Source: Flavobacteriales bacterium (GTDB lineage Bacteria > Bacteroidota > Bacteroidia > Flavobacteriales_D > Parvicellaceae). Taken from it: a stretch of DNA of 64,000 nucleotides. Location of the stretch: NCBI GenBank assembly GCA_025210295.1, contig JAOASC010000046.1, positions 186,001 to 250,000 on the forward strand, in the 5' to 3' direction. Both the position numbers and the translations under genes were made by a program. Shown one piece after another: positions 36,727 through 46,500 of this stretch (positions within the stretch are counted from its first letter, which is position 1; each line of letters starts with the position of its first letter). The notes beneath the pieces are model-generated. The model did no database searches. It worked only from the letters and a program-made list of their open reading frames with translations, and was not told the origin of the DNA.

Positions 36727-37608
36727 TTAATAACCACTTCCTGCCCCTGAAATATGCTCAATTGGATGCCAAGTTGTTTTTGTTTCCTGAAAATCTAAGA
36801 TAGCGTAAGGAGATTCATTTTCATCTTTATTCCAATCTTTCACTGCTTTATCGACAACACGTTTAAGGTTAACGATCGCCTCTTCCTGAATTGCCTTTAA
36901 TTCCTTTTGGTCATTTCCGCAATACAACAAAGCATTAACATCTTTATGTGTTGAAAAATGTGGCAACAATTCTTTTCTATTTCCTGTTAAAATATTTACA
37001 ACTCCTCCAGGCACGTCAGATGTTGCTAACACCTCTGAAAATGTAACTGCACATAACGGTTTACTTTCTGAAGCTAAAACAACACAAGTATTTCCTCCTG
37101 CTATAATTGGAGCGATTTGAGAAACCAATCCAATCAATCCATTTTCTTCTGGTGCAAAAACAGCAACAACTCCAGTTGGTTCTGGAACAGAAAAGTTAAA
37201 ATGACTGGAAGCTACAGGGTTTACAGCACTGTATACTTGCGTATACTTATCGCACCATCCTGCATAATAAATCAAACGATCAATAGCTACTTCAACTTCT
37301 TTTGTTGCCTGTGCTTTAGTACTTCCTTGTATCATTAACTCCTCAACAAACTGTGCCTTTCTTCCTTCAAGGACCTCAGCAATTCGATAAAGGATTTGAC
37401 TTTTGTTGTAGGCTGTACGCGCTCCCCATGCTCCTTGCGCTCCTCTGGCTGCCACTACGGAATTTCTAAAGTCTTTTCGAGATGATTGACAAATATTCCC
37501 AATCGCCTTTCCGTTTACTTGTGGTTGGTAATAACGTCCTGACTCTGTTCTAGGAAATTTACCTCCTATATATATTTTATATGTTTTCAAAACTTCTATT
37601 CTTGACAT
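36727..37608 (-). CDS. Half-length aldehyde dehydrogenase homologue lacking catalytic residues
   Basis: This 293-residue protein keeps the N-terminal nucleotide-binding part of the ALDH fold (YKIYIGGKFPRTESGRYY, AIDRLIYYAGWCDKY, IIAGGNTCVVL, VPGGVVNILTG) but lacks the catalytic half. The usual PWNFP is FAPEENGL, the KPAE lysine is replaced (LASESKP), and there is no ELGGK glutamate or GQxC cysteine. After residue ~240 it jumps to the family's C-terminal tail. It follows the complete ALDH in the same operon. This looks like a conserved pseudoenzyme or partner subunit rather than decay, since the frame is intact. Its function is unproven. Confidence 0.8.
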   Translation of the reverse strand: MSRIEVLKTYKIYIGGKFPRTESGRYYQPQVNGKAIGNICQSSRKDFRNSVVAARGAQGAWGARTAYNKSQILYRIAEVLEGRKAQFVEELMIQGSTKAQATKEVEVAIDRLIYYAGWCDKYTQVYSAVNPVASSHFNFSVPEPTGVVAVFAPEENGLIGLVSQIAPIIAGGNTCVVLASESKPLCAVTFSEVLATSDVPGGVVNILTGNRKELLPHFSTHKDVNALLYCGNDQKELKAIQEEAIVNLKRVVDKAVKDWNKDENESPYAILDFQETKTTWHPIEHISGAGSGY

Positions 37609-37710
37609 ATTTTTCTTGACTAAAAGATCGCTATACTATAAATTCAAGCCATTCTGATTCTCTTGTTTAAAGACTTGTCCTAGCTATATTTTGCGATCCA
37701 ATTGATTATT

Positions 37711-39174
37711 TTAGTTAAACTTTACATAAGGCTCTAATCCTTGCACTCCTCCTTCACGACCGTGACCACTTTCTTTATATCCTCCAAATGGAGAGGTAGG
37801 ATCAAATTTATTATAGGTATTTGCCCATACTACACCAGCTTTTAGTTTAGAAGTTAAGTTAAAAACTTTAGATCCTTTATCAGACCACACCCCAGCAGAC
37901 AATCCATAAGGCGTATTATTCGCTTTTGCGATAACCTCATCTACCGTTCTAAAAGTTTGAATTGCTAAAACAGGTCCAAAAATCTCTTCTTGCGCTAAAC
38001 GACTTGACTGTGCGACATTAGTAAATAGTGTTGGTTTACACCAATATCCTTTTTTAGGGGTTGAACAAGCAGGTTGATAAAACTCTGCCCCTTCATCCTT
38101 TCCTATTTTGATATAATTATTGATAACATCTAATTGCTTTTTTGAGTTAATCGCTCCAACATCTGTATTTTTATCGAGTGGATCTCCTACAACTAAATTT
38201 GCCATTCTATCTTTCAATTTACGCATCACAACATCGTAAACAGACTCTTGGATAAACAAACGTGAACCAGCACAACAAACATGTCCTTGATTAAAGAATA
38301 TTCCATTGATCACCCCTTCTACAGCTTGATCAAGAGGAGCATCTTCAAAAATAATATTAGCCGCTTTACCACCGAGTTCCATTGTTGACTTTTTACTCGT
38401 TCCAGCAATAGCTTTCATGATAATTTTTCCCACTCCAGTAGAACCTGTAAATGCGACTTTGTCGATATCTGGATGTTCTACCATCATCGCACCTGTTTTA
38501 CCATACCCAGTTACGATATTAACCACACCGTCAGGTAAACCAGCATCTTGGATTAACTCTGCTAATTTTAACGCTGTGAGTGGCGTTGTTTCTGCAGGCT
38601 TTAAGACTACGGTATTTCCAGCTGCTAAAGCTGGCGCTATTTTCCAAGCGACCATTAACATTGGAAAATTCCAAGGAGTAATTTGAGCAGCAACCCCCAA
38701 TGCTTTTGGTTTTCTATTGGGGAATGCATATTCTAATTTATCGGCCCAACCTGCATAGTAAAAGAAATGCGCTGCAGCTAATGGTACGTCTACATCTCTA
38801 GACTCTCTAATTGGTTTTCCTCCATCTAATGATTCAATAACAGCAAATTCTCTAGCTCTTTCTTGAATCAAACGGGCTATACGATAAATATACTTTCCTC
38901 TTTCTTTTCCAGACAGCTTCGACCAAACTTCATTATAGGCCTTTCTAGCCGCTTTCACCGCCAAATCAACATCTTTTTCGTTGGCCTCAGCGACCTCAGC
39001 CAATAATTCTTCATTAGAAGGGTTGACTGTTTTAAAATATTTTCCTGATTTCGGCTTTACCCATTTTCCTCCAATAAACAGGTCATATTTTTTTTTCATC
39101 TGAATATGAGCTGTACTTTCTGGAGCTGGAGCAAACTCCCAACCTGAATTTAAATCTAATTTATTTTCTTTCAT
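37711..39174 (-). CDS. NAD(P)-dependent aldehyde dehydrogenase
   Basis: This complete 487-residue ALDH oxidises an aldehyde to its acid. Catalytic residues are Asn169 (PWNFP), Lys192 (KPAE), Glu266 (ELGGK) and Cys300 (GHVCCAGSR). NAD-binding FTGSTGVGK lies at 242-250. It starts 2 bases after the deoC stop, so it is tightly coupled to deoC. DeoC releases acetaldehyde and glyceraldehyde 3-phosphate, so acetaldehyde is a sensible substrate, though unproven. The next gene encodes a catalytically dead ALDH-like partner. Confidence 0.92.
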   Translation of the reverse strand: MKENKLDLNSGWEFAPAPESTAHIQMKKKYDLFIGGKWVKPKSGKYFKTVNPSNEELLAEVAEANEKDVDLAVKAARKAYNEVWSKLSGKERGKYIYRIARLIQERAREFAVIESLDGGKPIRESRDVDVPLAAAHFFYYAGWADKLEYAFPNRKPKALGVAAQITPWNFPMLMVAWKIAPALAAGNTVVLKPAETTPLTALKLAELIQDAGLPDGVVNIVTGYGKTGAMMVEHPDIDKVAFTGSTGVGKIIMKAIAGTSKKSTMELGGKAANIIFEDAPLDQAVEGVINGIFFNQGHVCCAGSRLFIQESVYDVVMRKLKDRMANLVVGDPLDKNTDVGAINSKKQLDVINNYIKIGKDEGAEFYQPACSTPKKGYWCKPTLFTNVAQSSRLAQEEIFGPVLAIQTFRTVDEVIAKANNTPYGLSAGVWSDKGSKVFNLTSKLKAGVVWANTYNKFDPTSPFGGYKESGHGREGGVQGLEPYVKFN

Positions 39175-39176
39175 TA

Positions 39177-40073
39177 TTAATCTATTGAGATATAATCTTT
39201 TGATTCATAAACACCTGATCGTTGTTTAGAAATTTGCATAATCACATCATTTGCTAAACTACTTGCTCCAAATCGGAACCACTCGTTAGTTAACCATTTA
39301 TCTCCTAAGGTTTCTTTTACTAAAACCAGGTATTGTAAAGCTAACTTTGCATTAGAAATTCCTCCTGCTGGTTTCATCCCTACCATTTTACCTGTAGCAT
39401 AATAGTGGTCTCTAATTGCTTCTAACATTACAGAGGTAAAAGGTAATGTTGCGGCTGGTTTAATTTTCCCTGTAGAAGTCTTAATAAAATCAGCTCCTGC
39501 ATCAATTGCTATATCACTTGCTCTACGAATTTTATCTAATGTCCCTAATTCTCCTGTTTCTAAGATCACTTTTAGACGTGCGTCACCACAAGCTTCTTTA
39601 ATCATTGCAATTTCATCAAAAACAAAATTGTAATCTCCTGAGTGAAAACGTCCACGACTAATGACCATATCTACTTCGTCAGCACCATTATCTACCGCAA
39701 TTTTAGTATCTAGCAATTTGATTTCCGAGCTCGATTGTCCACTAGGAAAAGCAGTTGCTACCGAAGCGACTTTAACCCCTGAACCTTTTAATTCATTAAC
39801 TGCTGTTTTTACAAAATTTGGGTATACACATACCGCAGCAGTAGTTGGCAAGTCAGGAAAATCTACGTGTAAATGCTGTGCTTTGTAACACATCTGTTTC
39901 ACTTTATTCTCGGTATCAGCCCCTTCTAAAGTGGTAAGATCAATCATATTTAAAGCCATAAGAAGTCCTTTCATCTTCGTGTCTTTTTTCAGGCTCCTTT
40001 TGGTAATTCTTTCTATTCTATCATTAACACCAACTTGATCTACTCTTGGTGATAATCTATAATCTTTATTCAT
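39177..40073 (-). CDS. deoC: Deoxyribose-phosphate aldolase
   Basis: Class I aldolase that splits 2-deoxyribose 5-phosphate into acetaldehyde and glyceraldehyde 3-phosphate in deoxynucleoside catabolism. It has 298 residues, somewhat longer than the ~220-260-residue E. coli-type enzymes because of an N-terminal extension. The Schiff-base Lys198 lies in FIKTSTGK. Partner residues are Asp135 (EVDMV) and Lys234 (GMKPAGGIS). It is first in a three-gene operon with the two aldehyde dehydrogenase-type proteins. No deoD or deoA nucleoside phosphorylase is in the window. Confidence 0.95.
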   Translation of the reverse strand: MNKDYRLSPRVDQVGVNDRIERITKRSLKKDTKMKGLLMALNMIDLTTLEGADTENKVKQMCYKAQHLHVDFPDLPTTAAVCVYPNFVKTAVNELKGSGVKVASVATAFPSGQSSSEIKLLDTKIAVDNGADEVDMVISRGRFHSGDYNFVFDEIAMIKEACGDARLKVILETGELGTLDKIRRASDIAIDAGADFIKTSTGKIKPAATLPFTSVMLEAIRDHYYATGKMVGMKPAGGISNAKLALQYLVLVKETLGDKWLTNEWFRFGASSLANDVIMQISKQRSGVYESKDYISID

Positions 40074-40102
40074 GTATTATTTAAGATTAAAATGTCTTCT
40101 TT

Positions 40103-40110
40103 CAAAGATA
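40103..40110 (-). promoter_or_regulatory. Promoter -7 element for the deoC operon
   Basis: The minus strand reads TATCTTTG, a perfect TAnnTTTG match, 29 bases before the deoC ATG, inside the 67-base gap that separates it from the patatin gene. Confidence 0.5.
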
Positions 40111-40140
40111 GTACTTTTTTTGAATTGAGGAAATGCCTAA

Positions 40141-41007
40141 CTATTGTTCTCTTTCTTCCATAAAAACAGCTATTGCATCTTCAGCTACTTCTCTTCCGTA
40201 AGCAATAATTTTCTCTGCTTTATAAAAGTCAAACAATGTACAGACATCTTGCGAAACTTGGATTAATAAATCTGGAGGTGTTGTTTTCAACTTTAACTTT
40301 ACAACCTCCTCTATCATGAGGTTTATGGATTTATCAATAATTTCAAAATAGCTTAATTGAGCTGAAATCTTTCGTGCCTTTATTTCATCAAAATAATTTC
40401 TAAACTTTTTAATTTTTTGTTGGTATTTCTCCTCATCTTTTTCCGTTTCATAAAAAGGAACATTAGCTACAACGTCTACTGCTATTAATAGATCATCTTC
40501 TTTTCTTTTTACTCGATCTAAGGGTAAGTTATTGATTGTACCTCCATCAATCAACATTGTTGAAGGTGTTTTAACAGGCGTAAAAACAGACGGTATCGAT
40601 ACTGAAGCTCTAACTGCATCAAAGATAGAACCTTGAGTAAACACGACTTCTCTTTTATTCATAATATCTGTGGCAACAGCCGTATAATCAATTGTTAATT
40701 CTTCGATATTGACATCTGGAATAAACTTTTTTAATTCCGAAAAAATTCGATCTCCTTTGATGAATCCTTGCGAGCCAAACGTAAAATCAACAAGCTTAAA
40801 TATTTCTAACTTATCAATATGTAGCAACCATTGCTTAAACTCTTGAAGCTTACCAATTGCGTACACAGCTCCAACCAACGACCCCATTGATGTTCCTGAT
40901 ATTGAAGTAATATTGAATCCTTGTTCCTCCAACGCTTCTATCACCCCTATATGTGCTATTCCTCTTGCTCCTCCCCCTGATAATACTAATGCTACATCTT
41001 TTTTCAT
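40141..41007 (-). CDS. Patatin-like phospholipase
   Basis: This 288-residue lipid acyl hydrolase has a Ser-Asp dyad: oxyanion loop GGGARG (11-16), nucleophile Ser40 in GTSMG, and Asp154 in DGG. The layout matches the bacterial RssA/YchK-like patatins, which are cytoplasmic or membrane-associated. There is no signal peptide. It lies 10 bases after the halogenase-like flavoprotein and is the last gene of a three-gene operon, which suggests action on an acyl or lipid substrate shared with those oxidoreductases. That link is inference. Confidence 0.92.
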   Translation of the reverse strand: MKKDVALVLSGGGARGIAHIGVIEALEEQGFNITSISGTSMGSLVGAVYAIGKLQEFKQWLLHIDKLEIFKLVDFTFGSQGFIKGDRIFSELKKFIPDVNIEELTIDYTAVATDIMNKREVVFTQGSIFDAVRASVSIPSVFTPVKTPSTMLIDGGTINNLPLDRVKRKEDDLLIAVDVVANVPFYETEKDEEKYQQKIKKFRNYFDEIKARKISAQLSYFEIIDKSINLMIEEVVKLKLKTTPPDLLIQVSQDVCTLFDFYKAEKIIAYGREVAEDAIAVFMEEREQ

Positions 41008-41017
41008 TTGAATACTT

Positions 41018-42493
41018 TTATTTCTTTCTAAACTTTAATTCTTTTACCTCCAATAACCAATACGCCCACAAGGCTTTAAAAAGCAAATGAAAGGGGATAA
41101 AAGGGAATAGAATACCTTTAGGTACACGTACACTCGAATAGGTTAATTCGTTTTTTTGATAAACAGCAACCCGATTACTTTTTATCCTTTTTTGGTTAAT
41201 GGCTTTTAGACGTTTTCCGAAATAATGAACGGCTACATTTTCGATCATATTAAATCGAAGTGGATATTTGATTCTGTGGTTAAACACAACTGAGGGGAAC
41301 ACAATTTTACCAAAGTAGGCAAAGTTACCTTGCATCAACCATACTTTAAACAAATCATAAGAGTGCATAAAATGGTAAGCTGTCTTATAGATCTTTAATC
41401 TTGATGCATAAGATTGATAAAACAATTGGCTATAGCGCTCCCATTTGCGTTGCTCAAACTTTCCTGTTTCTTTTTCTTTCACTAATAGTTTTGAAAGCCA
41501 AATCGTTTGTTGCCCAATCATTTCTAACCCTGGACTAATAAAAGGATCTAAAAAAGCTCCACTTTCACCAATTAAAGCAATACCCTTGGAATAGATTCTC
41601 TCACTGACATAAGCTAAGTTTTTGATATACCGAATTTCTCCTTGTTTTGCATGTTGAGTCATTCGAACCAGTTGTGCGTCTGTGGTAATCTGCTCTTGAA
41701 AAAAGGTTTTATAATCTTCAAACTTCACCTTATTTTTATCGAAAACAACGCCAATACTTGTCGTTGTTTCATTTAATCTGATTACCCACCACCAACTGTG
41801 TTTCCTCATTAAATGAGTAGTACTGAAATCTCTCAACCCTACGGCTTTTCCATCCCAGTAATGATTTTTACAGGTATCCCATTCTGCACTTGGAGCAATA
41901 TTTTGAAAATGCGCCATAATAGCTCCTGTATTTAACCCTATTGGTTTATTATTCCAATTTAATTTTTTGGCTACAAACCGCCCTCTACCTGTTGCATCCA
42001 CCACCCATTTTGATTGAACATGTTTGATTTGGTCTTCCACCTGGACACTTAATTTATTCTCAAATTCTTTAAAAGAAGTGGCTACAATTTCTGCTGGTCG
42101 ATAAACCGTTACCCCTTTTTGTTGGACCTCTTCTAATAGTTTTTGATCCACAACACTTCTATTAAGGTGATATCCTTTAATTGCTCCTGGCAACGTGGGG
42201 CTAGCAAACTCAGCAACATCTCCTAAATCACCACTATTGGTTTCATTAAACAAAAAACGAACTCCAGTTTTATGGACTTGTTCTGTTAATAGATGATCTA
42301 TTTCTAAAGACTTCAGAAAAACAGCTGTTAGATCAACAACCGACTCTCCTACTTTTTGAGAAAACCGATCACTTTTTTCTATGATTAAGATGTTAAAGTC
42401 TTTTGTTCTTTTAAAAATCGACAAGCACAATAATGTTGCAGAAATCCCACCTCCTATTATGATTAAATCAAATTGTTTTGTTTCCTCATTCAT
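41018..42493 (-). CDS. FAD-dependent oxidoreductase, tryptophan-halogenase-like fold
   Basis: This 491-residue flavoprotein has FAD Rossmann motif IIIGGGISATLLCL (10-23), followed by the IEKSDRFSQKVGES block (38-51) typical of flavin halogenase and geranylgeranyl-reductase relatives. A WWWVIRL stretch (about 236-242) resembles halogenase WxWxIP, but Pro is Arg. The second FAD motif is GIALIGESGAFLDPF (about 312-326). The catalytic Lys of halogenases cannot be confirmed, so it may be an epoxidase or reductase rather than a halogenase. It overlaps the upstream gene by 4 bases (ATGA) and is followed by the patatin. Confidence 0.82.
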   Translation of the reverse strand: MNEETKQFDLIIIGGGISATLLCLSIFKRTKDFNILIIEKSDRFSQKVGESVVDLTAVFLKSLEIDHLLTEQVHKTGVRFLFNETNSGDLGDVAEFASPTLPGAIKGYHLNRSVVDQKLLEEVQQKGVTVYRPAEIVATSFKEFENKLSVQVEDQIKHVQSKWVVDATGRGRFVAKKLNWNNKPIGLNTGAIMAHFQNIAPSAEWDTCKNHYWDGKAVGLRDFSTTHLMRKHSWWWVIRLNETTTSIGVVFDKNKVKFEDYKTFFQEQITTDAQLVRMTQHAKQGEIRYIKNLAYVSERIYSKGIALIGESGAFLDPFISPGLEMIGQQTIWLSKLLVKEKETGKFEQRKWERYSQLFYQSYASRLKIYKTAYHFMHSYDLFKVWLMQGNFAYFGKIVFPSVVFNHRIKYPLRFNMIENVAVHYFGKRLKAINQKRIKSNRVAVYQKNELTYSSVRVPKGILFPFIPFHLLFKALWAYWLLEVKELKFRKK

Positions 42494-43497
42494 CTTTTGA
42501 TCTTGACGATTACTTTACCTCTAGCCCTTTTGGTTTCTAAATATGTTAATGCTCCTATAGCATCTTCAAAATTAAAAATTTTATCGACAACAGCCTTTAT
42601 TTCTCCTGCTTCTATTAGCGTTGTAATAAACTCTAACTTTTCTTTATTGGGATAACTCCAGACGTGTTTATATGAAATCTCATTTTGTTTCATTCTAAAC
42701 ATTAATAGACTTCCTTTAATTAAAAATGCCCATCGAAAAATTCTAGGTACTTTCACTTTTTTTAGTGTGGCATTATCGTGGTGTCCAGCTACAGTAATAA
42801 TTTTACCACCTCTTTTTACAGTCTGGATACTTTGTCTAGGATACTTCCCTCCTATGGCATCAAATACGACATCCAAGTCTTTTATCTTTTTATAAAACTT
42901 CTCTTGGGTATAATCAATCACCTCATCCGCTCCTAGACTTTGAACTAACTTCACATTTTTCCCACTTGTTGTAGCATACACATAAGCACCAAGATATTTA
43001 GCATATTGTATGGCAAATGTACCTATTCCTCCAGACCCTCCGGTAATCAAAAGCCTTGTTCCTTTTTTGATTCCTGCTACCTGAAAAGCATCGAAAACAG
43101 TACAAGCAACCAATGGCATCCCTGCCGCTTCAATAAAACTTTGATTTTTAGGCTTTAATGCCACTGCCCCCTCTTCAACGACTAACTGTTCAGAAACGGT
43201 ACCTATTTGATGCCAAGGAACCTTGGCGTATATTTCATCTCCTATCTTAAAACCTTTTACATCTTTTCCTATTTCGACAACCACTCCAGACAAATCAAAT
43301 CCTAAAGCAAAAGGTCTTTTAGGGCGACTAAAAATAGTCGCCATTCCATAAACGATTTTATAATCAACTGGATTCAGCCCCGCTGCATAAACATCAATCA
43401 ACATTTCCTGACTTCCAACCTTGGGAAGCAAACGTTCATTTATCTCAAGGTGTTTTTTCAACTTAAGCCCATAGCTCTTTAGAAACAATGCTTTCAT
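42490..43497 (-). CDS. NAD(P)-dependent quinone-oxidoreductase-like MDR protein
   Basis: This 335-residue medium-chain dehydrogenase/reductase lacks zinc ligands. I chose ATG 43497 (MKALFLKSYG), because the 18-base upstream extension to 43515 is Met/Leu-rich and not family-like. AAGLNPVDYKIVYG and LGFDLSGVVVEIG are the N-terminal MDR blocks. NADP-binding GGSGGIGTFAIQYAK lies at about 154-168, and GADEVIDY follows. Zinc-free members reduce quinones or enones (QOR/RTN4IP1 type). It is first in the operon with the FAD enzyme and the patatin. Confidence 0.88.
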   Translation of the reverse strand: MKALFLKSYGLKLKKHLEINERLLPKVGSQEMLIDVYAAGLNPVDYKIVYGMATIFSRPKRPFALGFDLSGVVVEIGKDVKGFKIGDEIYAKVPWHQIGTVSEQLVVEEGAVALKPKNQSFIEAAGMPLVACTVFDAFQVAGIKKGTRLLITGGSGGIGTFAIQYAKYLGAYVYATTSGKNVKLVQSLGADEVIDYTQEKFYKKIKDLDVVFDAIGGKYPRQSIQTVKRGGKIITVAGHHDNATLKKVKVPRIFRWAFLIKGSLLMFRMKQNEISYKHVWSYPNKEKLEFITTLIEAGEIKAVVDKIFNFEDAIGALTYLETKRARGKVIVKIKR

Positions 43498-43559
43498 AAG
43501 CATCAAAATTAACAATAAATCACATTGACTGTCTTAAAACACCAATACCTTGCTTATTT

Positions 43560-46500
43560 TTATGGTTTTATCTCTACTCTTATCCCCTCACTATGTGAAG
43601 TAAATTCTGGAGCATACATACATTGAATTGTAGTAATTCCATTAGAGAAATTCCCTTCTTGACTAGCGATTAAGCTGTATTCAAAAACATAAGTACCCTT
43701 GCTTACATAATCCATAAAGAAATTTGTAGATGCATCTTTCGTAGATTCATAATACCCTAATCCATCTTGCCATTTATAACGTGAAATCACATTAGTTGGC
43801 TCAAATGAAGCTGCACGCATATCTTTTAAATGAACATATTCTAAGTTTCTATCGGTCTCCAGCACCACTCTTACTTTTATTTTATCTCCTATTTTTATCG
43901 GTGATTCTTTAGTAATTGGCTCTAGCACCTTACCGGCATTTGAATTTCGTTCAATATAGAGTTTCTTTGTTAACTTCAAAGGTGTTTCATGCGGCGTAAT
44001 CTTATCTAAATCTTCAAAGTATTGCCAATACAAAGCTCCCCATGCCACACTGTTCTGTTTTTTGGTAACACTAACATTCCCCATTTCTGGATTTATATCT
44101 GCCCCACTCCATGATGTTTTAAAATAACCTGTACCAGCTTCTGTTTTGGAAACGGTTACTTTTTTACCACCTAACTTAATTGTTGGAACATCTGTTTCCG
44201 AAAGCATATCCGTTCCTTTTAATAAAAGTGCATAACACGCGTCAGCAGTAGCTTTAGTTGTTTTCCAATCTGTAGTTTGCTTCTGTTTCAACAACCAAAC
44301 TTTCATTTCATTAACGCTATTTTGGTCGTTTGTTACTTCATCAAAAGCTTCGATCAACAATGCTTGTGTTTCGATTGGAGCTTGATACCAATAATAACCT
44401 CCTGATAAGTCTTTCCAATACATCCCCATCTCTTCGTTGTAGATTGCTCTTTCTTTTATTGAAGCCATTACTTTTTTAGCAATCGTTTCATCTCCAGAAC
44501 GCTTTACTGCTAACGCAATCATTCCTTGTGTATAGAGATTAAATTCTAACCAGTACGTTTTTGCTTGACTCATAAAATAAGCATAGGCCTCTTGGTGCTG
44601 TTTCTTGATTGGTAAATCTAAATAGAAACTTCTTGCATATAGGTATTGTATGGTTGAATTAGATATTGTTTGTTTCGTTAAGTAATTGGCGTGATGCTTT
44701 TTAATGTACAAATAATCTTTTTGCATTTGATTATCTAGATAAGTCACCGCTTTTTTAGTCATAGCTTTTTGACTATTTTTTTCAACACCTAATTGATTCA
44801 AATGCCCTAGACCTGTGATAATATGCTGTGTAATATATCTATTTTCTCTCATCCCATTAAACCAAGGCCAAGCGCCATTGTGTAACTGCATTTTTTCCAA
44901 TTTACGAATGGTTCTTTCTTTTTCATTTTGCATTCTATTGAGGTCAAATAATAATGCTACTCGTTTTTTACGCTCTTGCTCATCTTGAGCATTCAATACC
45001 CATGGTGTTTCTTCTAACAACAATGCTTTTAACTCTTGATTTTTTTCTAGGTTTGATAAAAAGGCTTCAGAATCATAACTAGACCATTGATCAAATACAC
45101 GTTTTATTTTAGGATTGGAGTTGGCTACATGACCTGCTATAGCGTTTGCATAATAACGTGAAAAAGTTTGCTCTGCACACTCATAAGGGTACTCCATTAA
45201 ATATGGCAAGGCTTGTATCGCGTACCAAGCTGGGTTTGAAGTAAACTCCAATGTAACTTTATGATTCTTTAGGGTCGCTGACCCATTACTTTGACTGATT
45301 AACTTTTCAAAAGTAAATTTCGTCTCTCCAGCCTTTTTAACGGGTAACGGTAACGATTCTGTTACTAACATTCTATTGGTTAACACTGGAACCGCCATTT
45401 CTTCTCCATCAGTATGGTTCCCTGCTTCAGCCGTTACTTTATATGTAATAGCACTATACCCCTCTGGTATTGTGATCTTCCAATTCACTACTACACTTTT
45501 TCCTTTTGCTATTGAAACTTCTTTTACTGGCTCTACATTTTTCAATTGAGTATCTATCATTTTCATCGATAAAGCATCAAACAATTCTAGCTTTACCTTT
45601 CCTTGTACAGCTCCCTCTGATAAATTAACCACTTTACTCGAAAAACTCATTTGATCACCTTCTCTAAAGAAACGTGGTGCATTTGGCACAACCATTAACT
45701 CTTTCTGAGTAATCAATTCTTTTTGAGTTGTTCCTATTTTTAAGTCCTTTGTATGTGCTAATGCTAAGAACTTCCATCTGGTTAAACTTTCAGGAATTGT
45801 AAATTTCACAATTACATCGCCATTTTTATTGGTTTCCAACTGAGGATAAAAGAAAGCAGTTTCATTAAAGTTTGTTCTTGGTTTAGCTGATGGTTTGACT
45901 TTTTTATCTTGTTCTCTTTCCTTTTTAGATTCATCTCTTGCTAATCCGCTACCTACCCTAGGAGAATTAGCGACAGCTTTAGCTGGCATCACCTCGCTTT
46001 CCTCTACGACAGAATACAGAGGCGCTGCATCAGCCATTTCTAGCTCTGCTCCCTCATTGTCAGCATCTTGAAAATTAGCCTCACTTTTTACCATCCTTTT
46101 GTATTTTCTACCACGATAACCAAAAGCATATTGATAATAGCTATATCCAAACCAATTTAATGTAGTAAAGGCTCTTGGATTAAAACTATAATAAGGGTTC
46201 CAATCATCTGAATCCAAAGAGGAATATTCTTTAGCAAAACAACTGTTTGTCCAATTTGTTGAAGCATAATAACTGTTATATATCGAAAGTCCTATTGAAT
46301 TGCTTGCAAACTCATCTAATGAGGCATCATACATCGTTGCCAATAGTTCAGCAGCAACTTTATCTCCTTTTGCTCCTCTAATTTTAATCTTCCATTCTTC
46401 TTTTTGACCTGGCAACAACTTATTTCTAAATGATTCAAAAGTCAAATCTAATTTCTTATTAGTATATGGGACCGCTATGGTTTTATGATCTTGAAAAAAT

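Noticed and set aside
43504-43511. TAATTTTG on the minus strand as promoter of the MDR gene
   Set aside because: It lies only 6 bases from the chosen ATG, which would leave no leader; kept only as a possibility.
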